64,000 nucleotides of DNA from Aliivibrio sifiae (GTDB lineage: Bacteria > Pseudomonadota > Gammaproteobacteria > Enterobacterales > Vibrionaceae). The position numbers were made by a program, and so were the translations under genes. Under the pieces are notes generated by a model. It saw only the letters and a program-made list of their open reading frames with translations. It had not been told where the DNA came from and searched no databases. Below are positions 52,072 through 63,094 of this stretch, in pieces (within the stretch, counting starts at the first letter, position 1; every line of letters starts with the position of its first letter). The stretch is from contig NZ_MSCP01000002.1 of NCBI RefSeq assembly GCF_002954715.1, forward strand, positions 434,957 to 498,956, read 5' to 3'.

Positions 52072-54534
52072 ATGTCTATTAGCAGAAGAAGTTTTCTAAA
52101 AGGTGTTGCAACAACAAGTGCAGTATCTTTAGTAGGTCCAAGCCTACTAATGTCTTCAAAAGCAAACGCCGCTGAAACTACTGGCACATGGCGTATGTCT
52201 GGCTCACACTGGGGTGCGTTCCGTGCGCACATCTATGGTGGCAAAGTACAAGAAATTAAAGCGCTAGAAATGGATAAGCATCCAACAGATATGTTGAATG
52301 GTATCAAAGGGATTATTTACAGCCCAAGCCGTGTTCGTTACCCAATGGTACGTCTAGACTGGCTGAAAAAGCATAAGTACTCAGCAGAGACTCGTGGTAA
52401 CAACCGTTTTGTTCGTGTAACTTGGGATGAAGCGTTAGATTTATTCTACCGTGAGCTTGAGCGTGTTCAAAAAGACTACGGTCCATGGGCGCTTCATGCA
52501 GGTCAAACAGGTTGGAACCAAACAGGTTCTTTCCACAACTGTACTGCTCAAATGCAACGTGCTGTTGGTATGCATGGTAACTTCATCAAGAAAGTAGGTG
52601 ACTACTCGACGGGTGCAGGTCAAACAATCATGCCTTACGTTCTTGGTTCTACAGAAGTATACGCACAAGGTACTTCTTGGTCTGAGATCATCGAGCATTC
52701 AGATAACATTATCTTATGGGCAACGGATCCAGTTAAAAACCTACAAGTAGGTTGGAACTGTGAGACTCATGAATCTTATGCTTACCTTGAGAAGCTAAAA
52801 GAAAAAGTGGCAGCAGGTAAAGTAAATGTACTTTCTGTTGACCCAGTGAAAAACAAAACACAGCGTTTCTTACAAAACGACCACATGTATTTGAATCCAC
52901 AAACTGATGTGGCGTTCATGTTGGCTGTGGCTTACACGTTATACACTGAGAACTTGTACGACAAAGCATTCATTGATACCTACTGCCTAGGCTTTGACGA
53001 GTTTATGCAATACGTGCTTGGTGAAACTAAAGATAAAGTAGTTAAAACTCCTGAGTGGGCTGCTGAGATCTGTGGCGTATCACCTGAGCAAATTCGTGAG
53101 TTCGCGAAAATGATGGCAACTGGTCGTACACAAATCCTATTTGGATGGTGTATTCAGCGTCAACAACACGGTGAGCAACCATACTGGATGGGTACGGTTC
53201 TATCTGCAATGACTGGTCAAATCGGTCTTGCTGGTGGTGGTGTATCTTACAGCCACCACTACTCAAGTGTTGGTGTTCCTTCTACTGGTTTTGCAGGCCC
53301 TGGTGGTTTCCCTCGTAACGTAGACCAAGGTCATGAGCCTAAGTGGAATAACAACGACTTCAATGGTTACAGCAATACTATTCCTGTAGCGCGTTGGATT
53401 GACTGTCTATTAGAACCAGGTAAAGAAATCCGTTATAACGGTAATAAAGTTGTATTACCTGATTTCAAAATGATGGTTATTTCTGGTAACAACCCTTGGC
53501 ATCACCACCAAGATCGTAACCGTATGAAGCAAGCGTTCCAAAAACTTCAAACGGTTGTAACGATTGATTTTGCTTGGACAGCAACATGTCGCTTCTCTGA
53601 TATCGTACTTCCAGCATGTACGCAATGGGAACGTAACGATATTGACCAATATGGTTCATACTCTGCGCGTGGCTTAATTGCAATGCACAAGCTTGTAGAT
53701 CCTCTATACCAATCAAGATCTGATTTTGAGATCATGACTGAACTGACACGTCGTTTTGGCCGTCATAAAGAATATACTCGCGGTATGGATGAGATGGAGT
53801 GGGTTCGTTCACTTTATGCTGAATGTCGCACAGCAAACGAAGGCAAATTTGATATGCCTGAATTTGATGTATTCTGGGAAAAAGGCGTTCTAGACTTCGG
53901 TGAAGGTAAACCATGGGTTCGTCACGCTGACTTCCGTAAAGATCCTGAAGTTAATGCACTAGGTACACCTTCTGGTTTCATTGAAATCACAAGCCGTAAG
54001 ATTGCGCGCTTTGGTTATGAAGAGTGTCAAGGACACCCAATGTGGTTCGAGAAATCTGAACGTTCACATGGCGGTCCTGGTTCTAAAGAACACCCATTCT
54101 GGATGCAATCTTGTCACCCTGACAAGCGTCTGCATTCACAAATGTGTGAGTCTGAAGAGTTCCGTGCAACTTACGCTGTTCAAGGTCGTGAGCCTGTATA
54201 CATTAACCCTCTGGATGCTAAAGAAAAAGGCATTAAGAGTGGCGATCTAGTTCGCGTATTTAATGGTCGTGGTCAGCTTCTTGCTGGTGCAGTTCTTACT
54301 GATAGTTACCCTCGTGGTGTTATCCGTATCGAAGAAGGTGCATGGTACGGTCCATTGAATGAAAAAGTGGGCGCAATCTGTACTTATGGCGATCCAAATA
54401 CACTGACGCAAGATATTCCATCATCTGAGCTTGCTCAGGCGACATCTGCGAATACATGTTTAGTTAACTTTGAGAAATTCAAAGGTAAAGTTCCACCAGT
54501 AACTTCGTTCGGTGGTCCAATTATTATTGAATAA
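52072..54534 (+). CDS. torA: Trimethylamine-N-oxide reductase, catalytic subunit
   Basis: An 820-residue periplasmic molybdoenzyme that reduces TMAO to trimethylamine as the last step of anaerobic respiration. The twin-arginine signal is SRRSFLKG followed by a hydrophobic stretch ending KANA. The molybdenum ligand serine is S179 in [16 protein letters not shown], as in DMSO/TMAO reductases. The domains and the C-terminal dinucleotide-binding region are complete. No torD chaperone gene follows: a terminator lies 22 nt after the stop, so TorD, if present, is encoded elsewhere. Confidence 0.97.
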   Translation: MSISRRSFLKGVATTSAVSLVGPSLLMSSKANAAETTGTWRMSGSHWGAFRAHIYGGKVQEIKALEMDKHPTDMLNGIKGIIYSPSRVRYPMVRLDWLKKHKYSAETRGNNRFVRVTWDEALDLFYRELERVQKDYGPWALHAGQTGWNQTGSFHNCTAQMQRAVGMHGNFIKKVGDYSTGAGQTIMPYVLGSTEVYAQGTSWSEIIEHSDNIILWATDPVKNLQVGWNCETHESYAYLEKLKEKVAAGKVNVLSVDPVKNKTQRFLQNDHMYLNPQTDVAFMLAVAYTLYTENLYDKAFIDTYCLGFDEFMQYVLGETKDKVVKTPEWAAEICGVSPEQIREFAKMMATGRTQILFGWCIQRQQHGEQPYWMGTVLSAMTGQIGLAGGGVSYSHHYSSVGVPSTGFAGPGGFPRNVDQGHEPKWNNNDFNGYSNTIPVARWIDCLLEPGKEIRYNGNKVVLPDFKMMVISGNNPWHHHQDRNRMKQAFQKLQTVVTIDFAWTATCRFSDIVLPACTQWERNDIDQYGSYSARGLIAMHKLVDPLYQSRSDFEIMTELTRRFGRHKEYTRGMDEMEWVRSLYAECRTANEGKFDMPEFDVFWEKGVLDFGEGKPWVRHADFRKDPEVNALGTPSGFIEITSRKIARFGYEECQGHPMWFEKSERSHGGPGSKEHPFWMQSCHPDKRLHSQMCESEEFRATYAVQGREPVYINPLDAKEKGIKSGDLVRVFNGRGQLLAGAVLTDSYPRGVIRIEEGAWYGPLNEKVGAICTYGDPNTLTQDIPSSELAQATSANTCLVNFEKFKGKVPPVTSFGGPIIIE

Positions 54535-54555
54535 GACAATAAAAGTTAATTAATT

Positions 54556-54586
54556 AAAAAAGCACCTATATTTAGGTGCTTTTTTT
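54556..54586 (+). terminator. Terminator of torECA
   Basis: The stem AAAAAAGCACCTA with TAGGTGCTTTTTT and a 4-nt TATT loop ends the operon. Confidence 0.9.
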
Positions 54587-54775
54587 ATATATATCATTCA
54601 TATTTTAACGGCCAATTATCATAAAATTCTATTATATTCAGGTATATATATTTAGTATTTTTATGACTCATTATTTTTATCAAAACTCCTACTATTTTGC
54701 TATGAGAATCTCAATATCTGTATTATTCTCTCGCCGAAAATTTCACACAGGTGAAATGCTTAGAGTAGAGCCAGA

Positions 54776-56761
54776 ATGCTGCAAAAATCACTAATAAATC
54801 TAAAAACAAAATACCAAATTTTAGTTCCAGTTTTAGCAACTATCATTGTTATGATGATCGCTATATTTTTAGTTAATGAAAAATTAGAATCAACAAATCG
54901 TAATGTACAAATCTCAGAACACAGAAGTACTCAATTGAGTAATGTCTCTGTTGCTGAATCACGCCTGCTTTTCTTAAGATTAAGCGTTTCTGCAAGCTTT
55001 ACTGATCTTGGGTTATTAAAAACGATAGATTTTGATGGGATCTCATCAGAGTTGCGTTCAAATTTCACAAGCATGGTTGAGCAACAACGAATCCTTCAAG
55101 AGCTTGGTGCGGCTGCTAAATCCCCTGATGTTTTACAACAAGAAGTGGATGAAATTTTATCTCAAATTAACGAGTATAAAAAACTAGCAAATAATATTGT
55201 TCAAAATAATGATACCAAAGTTGAAGAATGGGGGAACTCTATTTATTTGACGACGCCAATTCAACAGGCAAGTGAACTAATATCGGCATCAAGTGTAAGT
55301 GAAGAAGCGAAAGCTTATTGGGATAAGGTATTACCAGAGGTATATAACAGCGCTGGTAGTATTGAAATTCAAATGACGTCTTTATTTAATGAAGATTTAT
55401 ATACTTCAGTAAGCAAATCTTCAAGAATTGATATTGTTAATCGAGAATTTGAAACGCTAGCTAATCTTATTGCTCCTTTAGAACACGATGGCGCAAAAAA
55501 AGTAATGGCAGATGCATTTAAATCTCAATCAGATATGAATGCCATTCTATGGGATGCAACTACAAGTATTAACCAATATAAACAAGAAATGGTTAAACTT
55601 GGTAGCAACATTTATGAAGAGCTAAATAAAGAAAAAGAACGCTTGTCATCAATGAACCAGAAAATTTCATTAATGAACATGAATTTGATTTCAGAAAGTC
55701 AAAACTTACTGTTTATTTCGATAGCGGTTACCGTAATCGTGTCATTGATTATTGGTGTAATTATTGCTCAAATTGTTACTAAGCCTATCTTGATTCTTCA
55801 AGAGCAAATGTCTGATATTTCAAATGGTCGTTTAGATTCGTTAAATAACCAATCAAACGAAAATGAAATTGGTGAACTGTGTAAAAACACAGACAGTACT
55901 GTTATTCGTCTGCAAGAAATGATCAGTAGCCTGCGTAATGTTGGCGAGGAAGTGTCTTCTTCTTCAACTGAATTAGCGGCAATAATGGTACAAAGTGAAG
56001 CCAACGCTTCTGATCAAAAATCACAAGTTGATTTAATCGCTGCTGCGATCACAGAATTAGCAGCTTCTGCAAATCAGGTAGATGAATCTGCAAATCAAGC
56101 GGATATGAAAGCAAGAGAAGTACTTGGAATGAGTCGTGACGGTGCTAAATCAGCATCTGAAGGAGTTAAGTTAAGTAAAGATCTGGCTGTTCAAATGGAC
56201 GGTACATCAAGCGAAGTGATGATTCTTAAAGATCAGACAGATCGTATTAGTGAAGTTATTACTGTTATCGACTCTATCTCAGAGCAAACAAACTTATTAG
56301 CATTAAATGCGGCTATTGAAGCTGCACGTGCAGGTGAGAGTGGTCGAGGCTTTGCTGTAGTTGCTGATGAAGTGCGTGTTCTTGCTGCTAAAACACAGCA
56401 ATCAACACAAAATATTCAGAACATTATTAATGACTTACAACAGAAGTCATTAAATGTGGTTGATGCTGTAAATCAGTCGATTGAGATGATTCATAAAACT
56501 GCTCAAATGAGCATTGATACGAACAATCAGCTATTAAATATTTCAGATTCGATAGAATCAATTTCTCAGACAAACTCAGAAATGGCAACTGCCGCGAATG
56601 AGCAAAACAGAGCCATTGAATCTATCAGCGAAAACGTTAATGTCATCACTGAAAGTATCAATCAGAACGTTGAAGGCATTAGAGAGTCAACTCAAGCCAG
56701 TCAACATCTATCTGAATTATCAGAGAACCAAAGAGAACAGCTGTTGTTTTTCAAACTATAA
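54776..56761 (+). CDS. Methyl-accepting chemotaxis protein (helical sensor domain)
   Basis: A 661-residue chemoreceptor. TM1 is about residues 14-33, a long helical periplasmic region of about 270 residues follows (rich in Ser/Glu/Gln heptads, no Cache motif), and TM2 lies near 312-335. The HAMP domain and signalling domain have [19 protein letters not shown] and [17 protein letters not shown]. The C terminus ends LLFFKL, without a CheR-binding pentapeptide. It is closely related in its signalling half to the receptor at 58976. Ligand unknown. Confidence 0.88.
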   Translation: MLQKSLINLKTKYQILVPVLATIIVMMIAIFLVNEKLESTNRNVQISEHRSTQLSNVSVAESRLLFLRLSVSASFTDLGLLKTIDFDGISSELRSNFTSMVEQQRILQELGAAAKSPDVLQQEVDEILSQINEYKKLANNIVQNNDTKVEEWGNSIYLTTPIQQASELISASSVSEEAKAYWDKVLPEVYNSAGSIEIQMTSLFNEDLYTSVSKSSRIDIVNREFETLANLIAPLEHDGAKKVMADAFKSQSDMNAILWDATTSINQYKQEMVKLGSNIYEELNKEKERLSSMNQKISLMNMNLISESQNLLFISIAVTVIVSLIIGVIIAQIVTKPILILQEQMSDISNGRLDSLNNQSNENEIGELCKNTDSTVIRLQEMISSLRNVGEEVSSSSTELAAIMVQSEANASDQKSQVDLIAAAITELAASANQVDESANQADMKAREVLGMSRDGAKSASEGVKLSKDLAVQMDGTSSEVMILKDQTDRISEVITVIDSISEQTNLLALNAAIEAARAGESGRGFAVVADEVRVLAAKTQQSTQNIQNIINDLQQKSLNVVDAVNQSIEMIHKTAQMSIDTNNQLLNISDSIESISQTNSEMATAANEQNRAIESISENVNVITESINQNVEGIRESTQASQHLSELSENQREQLLFFKL

Positions 56762-56783
56762 GCTATAAGTAATAAACAATTAA

Positions 56784-56820
56784 AGAGGTGGGTATGCAAA
56801 TACCTGCCTCTGTTTCTTCT
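56784..56820 (+). terminator. Terminator after the first helical chemoreceptor
   Basis: A 12-bp stem AGAGGTGGGTAT/ATACCTGCCTCT with two G-T wobble pairs and a GCAA tetraloop is followed by GTTTCTTCTT. Confidence 0.75.
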
Positions 56821-56929
56821 TACTTTCCTCGCCTAAACTCTCGCCTTTTCTCTGTTAGTATTGATTGTCTCCTTAATCGTAGTATTCTATGTAAATTACA
56901 GCGTTAACTGGTTGAGTTAGCGTGGAAAG

Positions 56930-57003
56930 TAATACCAATGCCAGTAATTAGGCGATCTATTTAGCTAGTAATAATGAACAGATAATTACTAGAATTGGTA
57001 TAA
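56930..57003. repeat. 74-bp inverted-repeat element
   Basis: TACCAATGCCAGTAATTA (56933-56950) and TAATTACTAGAATTGGTA (56983-57000) are inverted copies matching at 16 of 18 positions, with a 32-nt centre. It lies just before the alpha-galactosidase start and looks like a small dispersed palindromic element of the MITE/REP kind; copies elsewhere could not be checked. Confidence 0.5.
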
Positions 57004-57019
57004 CAATAGGAAGTACATG

Positions 57020-58756
57020 ATGAACCCATTATTTTTCTTATGTGGACAAGAAGCCATTCCTGTCCAAACTGATTTAGTTTATGAGTTACAGAGCGATCAA
57101 ATTAGCATGCGCTTTGCTGGTATTCATAATTCCCCTATTAATGATCATTTCCTAGTCTTACAATTTCCGACTCAACTTGAGCATGATGCTAAAATTTTAG
57201 GCGATGGCTTTCAAATGCTAGCTCAAACAGCGGGTCAAGTTGATGCACCTAAAGACGTTGGTCGCTGCCCTGATAATAATTCAAGCTATCGTTTATACCC
57301 TGAAAATGCGAAGAAACGATTCTATAACTATTTAGTTGTTGAGCAATCAGATGGTTTTACTTTGTTTGGTTTTACCTCGTGCTATCGCTTTGCAGGATAC
57401 TTTGAAATCCATGAATACCAAGGTGATATGAATGTGATGGCTTTTCTTGATGGTGAACATACACGACCACAAGATTGGGCAAGTAACCAAATGGAAGCAA
57501 TCACAGTTGTTAGTGCTGATTCCCTTGCTGAGCTTTATGAGCTTTATGCCGTGAAAATTCAAGAACAACATCCAATTAGACCGGGGGTTAAGCATAATGC
57601 ACCAGTAGGGTGGTGTTCTTGGTATGCATACTATGCAGAGGTTACCGAAAAGAATGTACTCGATAACGTAGAAGTGATGTGTACAGAGCAACAAGATTTT
57701 GAATGGGTGCTATTAGATGATGGTTATCAAGCATTCATGGGAGATTGGTTAACACCATCAGAGAAATTCCCAAACGGCATTAAAGCATTACTTAAAGAGA
57801 TTAAAGATAAAGGTAAGAAGCCTGCTATTTGGATCGCTCCATTTATTGCTCAGCCTGAATCTGAGTTATTTAAAAACCACCCAGATTGGTTTGTACGCCA
57901 TGATAACGGTCGTTTACTAAAAGCTGAAGACGTAACGTATGGGGGTTGGCGTTGCACTCCTTGGTACATCCTGGACACTTCAAAACCGGAAGTTCAGAGA
58001 CACCTAACTGATGTGATTCATACCATGGAAGAAGAGTGGGGTGTTGAGCTGTTTAAATTGGATGCAAACTTTTGGGGGTGTTTAAAAGGACATCGAGTTC
58101 AATCCGGAATTACAGGTATAGAAGCCTATCGCCTAGGTATGCAGGCTATTATTAATGGGGCAGGAGAAGCCTTAATTCTTGGCTGTAATGCACCAATGTG
58201 GCCATCTCTTGGACTTGTTGATGCAATGCGAATCTCAGATGATGTTGAACGTAACCCTGAACGCTTTGAACAGATCGCCAAAGAGACATTTTATCGTAGT
58301 TGGCAACATCGTAAGCTGTGGCAAATAGACCCTGATTGTTTAACGTTAACGTCTTTGTCGAATCAAGGTACGGAAAGAAAATATTATGAGTTTCATCGAA
58401 ATGTCATTCTTGCCTCTGGAGGACTCGCATTATCGGGCGATCCATTACCTGAGTTAAATCATTTTGCCAAAAAGACATGGAAGAACTTGCTTTCACGCCT
58501 GCGATTAACTCAAGATTCTGCACAATTTAAATCGTTATCAAATCGTCATTGTACTTTACGACTAAATCATCAGCATGAGCTTCATTGTGTATTTAATTAT
58601 GATGATGAACCGATGGAGCATACATTAGTCGCTGATCAGCCATCAATTTGGCGTGATTTTTGGACTGGTGAACAGTTAAATGAAGAACCAATGCAAATGT
58701 TATTGCTTACATTAGAGAATGGGTTAAGTAGCCGAGCTATTTTGGTTTCTAATTAA
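57020..58756 (+). CDS. Alpha-galactosidase-like glycoside hydrolase, family GH36/GH31-like
   Basis: A 578-residue enzyme without a signal peptide, so cytoplasmic. The N-terminal 180 residues form a beta-rich domain; the catalytic barrel begins NAPVGWCSWYAYYAEVT and VLLDDGYQAFMGDWL. The nucleophile Asp is in LFKLDANFWG and the acid/base Asp in MRISDDVERNPERF, the paired aspartates of GH36/GH27 enzymes. A short beta domain closes the protein. It should cleave alpha-galactosides or a related sugar. The ATG at 57020 has AGGAAG six bases upstream. No sugar transporter is adjacent; two chemoreceptors flank it. Confidence 0.85.
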   Translation: MNPLFFLCGQEAIPVQTDLVYELQSDQISMRFAGIHNSPINDHFLVLQFPTQLEHDAKILGDGFQMLAQTAGQVDAPKDVGRCPDNNSSYRLYPENAKKRFYNYLVVEQSDGFTLFGFTSCYRFAGYFEIHEYQGDMNVMAFLDGEHTRPQDWASNQMEAITVVSADSLAELYELYAVKIQEQHPIRPGVKHNAPVGWCSWYAYYAEVTEKNVLDNVEVMCTEQQDFEWVLLDDGYQAFMGDWLTPSEKFPNGIKALLKEIKDKGKKPAIWIAPFIAQPESELFKNHPDWFVRHDNGRLLKAEDVTYGGWRCTPWYILDTSKPEVQRHLTDVIHTMEEEWGVELFKLDANFWGCLKGHRVQSGITGIEAYRLGMQAIINGAGEALILGCNAPMWPSLGLVDAMRISDDVERNPERFEQIAKETFYRSWQHRKLWQIDPDCLTLTSLSNQGTERKYYEFHRNVILASGGLALSGDPLPELNHFAKKTWKNLLSRLRLTQDSAQFKSLSNRHCTLRLNHQHELHCVFNYDDEPMEHTLVADQPSIWRDFWTGEQLNEEPMQMLLLTLENGLSSRAILVSN

Positions 58757-58778
58757 ACGTTCTCATATAATTTGAAAT

Positions 58779-58820
58779 TAAGGGTGTTATTTCCAATGTC
58801 AGGAATTAGCATCCTTTTTT
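58779..58820 (+). terminator. Terminator after the alpha-galactosidase
   Basis: AAGGGTG pairs with CATCCTT (one G-T wobble), extended by ATTTCC/GGAATT inside, and is followed by seven T. Confidence 0.72.
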
Positions 58821-58975
58821 TATAAAAAGATCTAAAATATCCAAGAATATCGTGATTTAAAGTCATGAAATATAGAGGTTAATTTTTATTATCACGTTTT
58901 TTGTCATTTGAAATTAATAATACGGGTTCATATACTTCAACGCCATTTCCAATGAACAGGTTTACAAAGTAGTTT

Positions 58976-60946
58976 ATGAGCAGCATTAATCGTTTTTTAT
59001 TAAATATCCCCCTAAGATTTCAGATCCTTTTTCCCCCGCTATTTGCCATTATTGTCATGATTGCATCAATGATGATTATTTCCTCTGCAATGAATCAATC
59101 GGTAAATAATTCTGAGGTATTGAATGTACGTTTAAAGGAAATGACTTACTTATCTAGTGGAGAGATGAAGATCCTTGAAATATTTAGTGAAGTAAATCGT
59201 TCATTATCTAACCCAGAAGCATTGAAAAATATTGACCAATCAATTTTTAATAAGATGCAGAGTATTAATCAAGACTTTAGTGATATAGCAACAGAGCACG
59301 AGAAAATTAAGAATGAAAAGCATACAACACAGCAATTAATCACTGATTTAAGTTACATCACTGATTTATTAAAACGTATTGCTTTTATTATTAAAGACAA
59401 CCAAAAAATTTCAGATGAAATGCAAATGTCTTGGTCTAAATTACCTTATTTAAGCGATTCTATTGAGCTATTAAGTAAACAAGGAAAAGGTTCAAATATT
59501 GTTACACATCAGCATGAATGGTTAGAAATAGAGGAGGCTTTATATTCTTCATCAGAAGTGCTTCAAATGAAGTTAAGCTCTCTCTACAACTTTAACAGTA
59601 GTGAAGGGGATAATGATATTATTCGTGAAGAGTTTAAAAAGTTTAATGTAAATATCTCAAAGCTCAATGAAAGTGAATCTAAAATGATCATTAAGCAAAG
59701 AATTGACCATCTATATTCAATATATACTCTTTTTTCAAACTTAAGAGCAAACTTAGATAACAATACAAACGAACTGTATAACCTTGAAAACGATATTAAT
59801 TTAGTAATAAAAACACAAGTATCTCGAATTAATACAATCAGTCGAAATTTATCAAAAGACAGTATTGAGCTTATCTTCTCGAGTAAAAAACTGATAATGA
59901 TGTCGATGATTTGCTTTACGTTATTGACGATGTTAATCACTTGGATAACGATAAAAACAATTGTAAATCCAATCAGAGTTTTAAAAAACCAGATTGAGTC
60001 ACTTTCTCAAGGCGAATTAAACAACCTTAATTCTTTAACTGGAAGTAATGAGATTGCAGACCTATGCCAGAATACCGATAAGACAGTGAATCATTTGCAT
60101 AAAATCGTTGAAGTATTGAGAGGCGTTGCTTCTGAAGTATCTTCATCATCATCAAATTTAAATGTATTAATGAGCGTTAATGAAAAAAACATCTTAGAAG
60201 AAAAATGTCAGATTGATCTTATTGCGGCGGCAATTACGGAGTTATCAGCAGCTGCAACTCAAGTTGATCATGTTGCAATGAATGCGGATGAAAGAGCTAA
60301 AGAAGTACTTAATTTAAGCCGTTCTGGAGCTGAAACTGCATCTATTAGTAGTCAGTTAAGTCAAGAGTTAGTGAATCAAATGGGGTTGACAGCAAAAGAA
60401 GTTGAATCATTGAAAGTCCAATCAGAGCAGATAAGTGAAGTTATCACTGTTATTGATTCTATTTCGGATCAAACCAATCTACTGGCACTTAATGCTGCAA
60501 TAGAAGCGGCTAGGGCTGGAGAGAGTGGCAGAGGTTTTGCCGTTGTTGCGGATGAAGTAAGAATGTTGGCTGCAAAAACACAGCAATCGACATTAACGAT
60601 TCAAGAAGTCATTGATCGTTTACAAAATACGTCCAATGATGTGGTTGAGTCTGTTTCTAAATCAATTGAGATTATTAATGAAACACAGGAAATGACAGAT
60701 AAAACAAATAGTCAATTAGTTGATATATCAAGAGAAATAGAAGAAATTACTCGTTCAAATACCGAAGTGGCAACAGCTGCCAATGAACAAAATCAAGCCA
60801 TTATGTCTATTAGTGAAAGTATTAATTTAATGACAGAAAGTATCAACGATAATATTAATGAAATGAATAATATCAGCTCTAACGCAGATGCTTTATCTGA
60901 GCTTTCTGTATCACAAGAGAATCAATTAAAATTCTTTTCATTATAA
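58976..60946 (+). CDS. Methyl-accepting chemotaxis protein, paralogue of the receptor at 54776
   Basis: A 656-residue chemoreceptor with the same plan as its neighbour: TM1 about residues 18-37, a long helical periplasmic region, TM2 near 309-330, HAMP and the signalling domain with [19 protein letters not shown] and [17 protein letters not shown]. The signalling halves are nearly identical, while the sensor halves have diverged strongly, as expected after duplication and change of ligand. It ends LKFFSL without a CheR pentapeptide. A small ORF follows after 21 nt. Confidence 0.88.
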   Translation: MSSINRFLLNIPLRFQILFPPLFAIIVMIASMMIISSAMNQSVNNSEVLNVRLKEMTYLSSGEMKILEIFSEVNRSLSNPEALKNIDQSIFNKMQSINQDFSDIATEHEKIKNEKHTTQQLITDLSYITDLLKRIAFIIKDNQKISDEMQMSWSKLPYLSDSIELLSKQGKGSNIVTHQHEWLEIEEALYSSSEVLQMKLSSLYNFNSSEGDNDIIREEFKKFNVNISKLNESESKMIIKQRIDHLYSIYTLFSNLRANLDNNTNELYNLENDINLVIKTQVSRINTISRNLSKDSIELIFSSKKLIMMSMICFTLLTMLITWITIKTIVNPIRVLKNQIESLSQGELNNLNSLTGSNEIADLCQNTDKTVNHLHKIVEVLRGVASEVSSSSSNLNVLMSVNEKNILEEKCQIDLIAAAITELSAAATQVDHVAMNADERAKEVLNLSRSGAETASISSQLSQELVNQMGLTAKEVESLKVQSEQISEVITVIDSISDQTNLLALNAAIEAARAGESGRGFAVVADEVRMLAAKTQQSTLTIQEVIDRLQNTSNDVVESVSKSIEIINETQEMTDKTNSQLVDISREIEEITRSNTEVATAANEQNQAIMSISESINLMTESINDNINEMNNISSNADALSELSVSQENQLKFFSL

Positions 60947-60967
60947 ACCCAAGCATTAGAGGTATTT

Positions 60968-61126
60968 ATGAGTCGTAAAGAAACGATAGAGAGTAAAGGG
61001 AAATACTCATTATGCACCAAAGGATTAACTCCTGAAGAGAAAACTTTTATTAATGAGATCTTTAATATGAAGACCGTAATAATAACGAATGAACTTAATC
61101 AGTCGATAAGAAAGTCTCTTTTATAA
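60968..61126 (+). CDS. Small ORF downstream of the chemoreceptor
   Basis: A 52-residue basic peptide starting MSRKETIESKGKYSLCTKGL and continuing with a helix-like TPEEKTFINEIFN. AGAGG lies 5 nt before the ATG, a better ribosome binding site than many longer genes here have, and the ORF begins 21 nt after the chemoreceptor stop. No family is recognised. It is convergent with the ToxR-like gene, 12 nt between their stops. Confidence 0.55.
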   Translation: MSRKETIESKGKYSLCTKGLTPEEKTFINEIFNMKTVIITNELNQSIRKSLL

Positions 61127-61138
61127 AGATGTAAATAA

Positions 61139-62260
61139 TTAATAGTTCTCGTTTACGATAAATGAAAATCCTTCATTTTCGTTGTAAGCGAGGCTATAAG
61201 TATCATCGATAATATAGAAGTGCATATAATTATATTTTTTTAATTTTTTGAAGCGCAAGGGAAATATTTTTAACTTTGCAGTTTCTTGAATATACCCATT
61301 TTGGATAAGGCTGTCTTGGTCATCTGAGTTAACGAATTCGGCGATTAAAGACGATTTATTAAAATTTACCGTTACATCGCTGTAGTTCGTATAGTTCCCA
61401 TTGTAACCAGATTCGCTAATATTAATTGACCTATTCACATTGTACTTTTCATGAGACGTTTCTTTAAAGTAAAAGCTATAAGAGACCTTAGCTTGATAGG
61501 ATTCTTCTTTTATTGAAGATACACTTATATTGCTTTGTAGATTAAAGAACCCATAAGTATCTGAATTATTTATTAATCTTTTTCTTTTCTTTATTTTTAC
61601 GCTAATAACGTCACTAATAATATTGGTGTAGTTTTCATTTTCACTATCTAGCATTATGAATGTATTAAATGAGTTATTGCATATATCGTCAACAACTAAG
61701 CAAGTTGATATTGAAAGGTATTTTTTTTCTTTATTGAAGAAATAAAGATAATCAGGATTAAATTCAATGCCGTTCAAATCAATGTGTTCAGAGGTTGAAA
61801 GCATATAAACATTCGTCTGAAGAGGGATGAGGCTTTGCTCTACTGGACCACGACTTTCTTTTTTGTAATAGATAATAAAAAGGACAGCGACAGAAAAAAA
61901 TAAGAGAGGAAGTAATAGGTAGTAGCGTGATTTTTGAGTGACCGTTTTTAAACGATCACCTGATTTATAGCCTTTTTGTTTAATGGTATCGATGACGACA
62001 ATATCGTATTTGAGAAACTTCTTCCTCAGTAACGAAATTGTTTGAGTAACAACACTGTTTGAAACAGAAGTGTCTTGCCAACACTCCTGATAAACATCAT
62101 CTTTGGTATAGATCTTATTTGGGTTGCTATAAAGCAGAAATAATAGATTAGCTTCGTTAAGACTAAGCTTAATTTCATCACCATTTGTTTTTATGAGTAC
62201 AGTTAAACTCTCATAATCAATGGTCATGTTTGTTGTTTCTATTATTTCTTTTTTATTCAT
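61139..62260 (-). CDS. ToxR/CadC-like membrane-bound transcriptional regulator
   Basis: A 373-residue regulator. Residues 10-100 form an OmpR-type winged helix (EIKLSLNEANLLFLLYSNPN, YQECWQDTSVSNSVVTQTIS, DTIKQKGYKSG). One transmembrane helix spans about 113-132. The periplasmic part of about 235 residues has no recognised family; a single cysteine pair (CLVVDDIC) could form a disulfide. Such proteins sense envelope conditions and bind DNA from the membrane. It starts 9 nt after the sapF stop on the same strand, so it may be the last gene of the sap operon. Its ribosome binding site is weak. Confidence 0.83.
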   Translation of the reverse strand: MNKKEIIETTNMTIDYESLTVLIKTNGDEIKLSLNEANLLFLLYSNPNKIYTKDDVYQECWQDTSVSNSVVTQTISLLRKKFLKYDIVVIDTIKQKGYKSGDRLKTVTQKSRYYLLLPLLFFSVAVLFIIYYKKESRGPVEQSLIPLQTNVYMLSTSEHIDLNGIEFNPDYLYFFNKEKKYLSISTCLVVDDICNNSFNTFIMLDSENENYTNIISDVISVKIKKRKRLINNSDTYGFFNLQSNISVSSIKEESYQAKVSYSFYFKETSHEKYNVNRSINISESGYNGNYTNYSDVTVNFNKSSLIAEFVNSDDQDSLIQNGYIQETAKLKIFPLRFKKLKKYNYMHFYIIDDTYSLAYNENEGFSFIVNENY

Positions 62261-62269
62261 AGGTGTTAA

Positions 62270-63094
62270 TTAGCACTCAATTTTAGGTGTTGCGGCACTG
62301 ATGCGTTGTTTTCTATCATGTGTAGGTGCATCAAAATGACTTGCTAGCAAACGTTGGGTAATAGAGTGTTGCGGGTTAGCAAAAATATCTTGAGTTACTC
62401 CTTTTTCTACAACCTCGCCTTCATGCATTACCATCACTTTATCAGTAATATGTTTTACCACTCCGATATGTTGTGACACATAAATAAATGAAATTGCCAT
62501 CTCTTGCTGAAGTTCTAAAAACAAATTAATGATCTGAGAACGCATTGCCATATCTAGCCCATTCAATGCTTCATCAGCCACAATGATAGAAGGCTGCAAT
62601 ATTAATGCGCGAGCCAAACATACGCGTTGTTTTTGACCTGTAGCCAGCATTTGTGGGTAAAAGTAAGCATGTTCAGGTAATAAGCCAACACGCTGCAAAG
62701 TGTCTTTGACTCGTCGCTCTCGGGCTTCTGGTGACATGCTGGTATTACGCTTCAATGGACCTTCTAAAATTCGACCAATTTGAATTCGAGGGTTTAACGA
62801 AGAGTTAGGATCTTGAAAAATCATACGAATAAGCTTACAACGAGTTTTAAAATCTTTGTAATCGAGAACTTCGCCATTCACTTTTATGATTCCAGAAGTT
62901 GGTTCTACAACGCCTGCTAGCATACGTGCTAAAGTGGATTTTCCTGAGCCGTTAGCGCCAATAAACCCTAATGTTTGACCTGCTTCTAAAGAAAAACTAA
63001 CAGGCTTTACCGCCTCTTTAATTTGTTTACGAAACAAGCCTGTACGAAATACGTAGTCTTTTTTAAGATCAGTAACTTCAAGAAGCGCAGTCAT
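62270..63094 (-). CDS. sapF: Peptide ABC transporter ATP-binding protein SapF
   Basis: A 274-residue ATPase, full length, close to E. coli SapF. Walker A is [16 protein letters not shown], the signature region reads [17 protein letters not shown] with GQKQR replacing the usual SGGQ, as in SapF, and Walker B is [12 protein letters not shown]. SapABCDF imports peptides, including antimicrobial peptides, and has been linked to potassium uptake and putrescine export. The ATG at 63094 has GAGGAG upstream. It overlaps the end of sapD by 17 nt. Confidence 0.93.
   Translation of the reverse strand: MTALLEVTDLKKDYVFRTGLFRKQIKEAVKPVSFSLEAGQTLGFIGANGSGKSTLARMLAGVVEPTSGIIKVNGEVLDYKDFKTRCKLIRMIFQDPNSSLNPRIQIGRILEGPLKRNTSMSPEARERRVKDTLQRVGLLPEHAYFYPQMLATGQKQRVCLARALILQPSIIVADEALNGLDMAMRSQIINLFLELQQEMAISFIYVSQHIGVVKHITDKVMVMHEGEVVEKGVTQDIFANPQHSITQRLLASHFDAPTHDRKQRISAATPKIEC

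Noticed and set aside
54733-54740. GCCGAAAA before the chemoreceptor gene as a sigma-28 promoter
   Set aside because: It matches the -10 element GCCGATAA at seven of eight positions, but no TAAAG-like -35 element lies 11 nt upstream.
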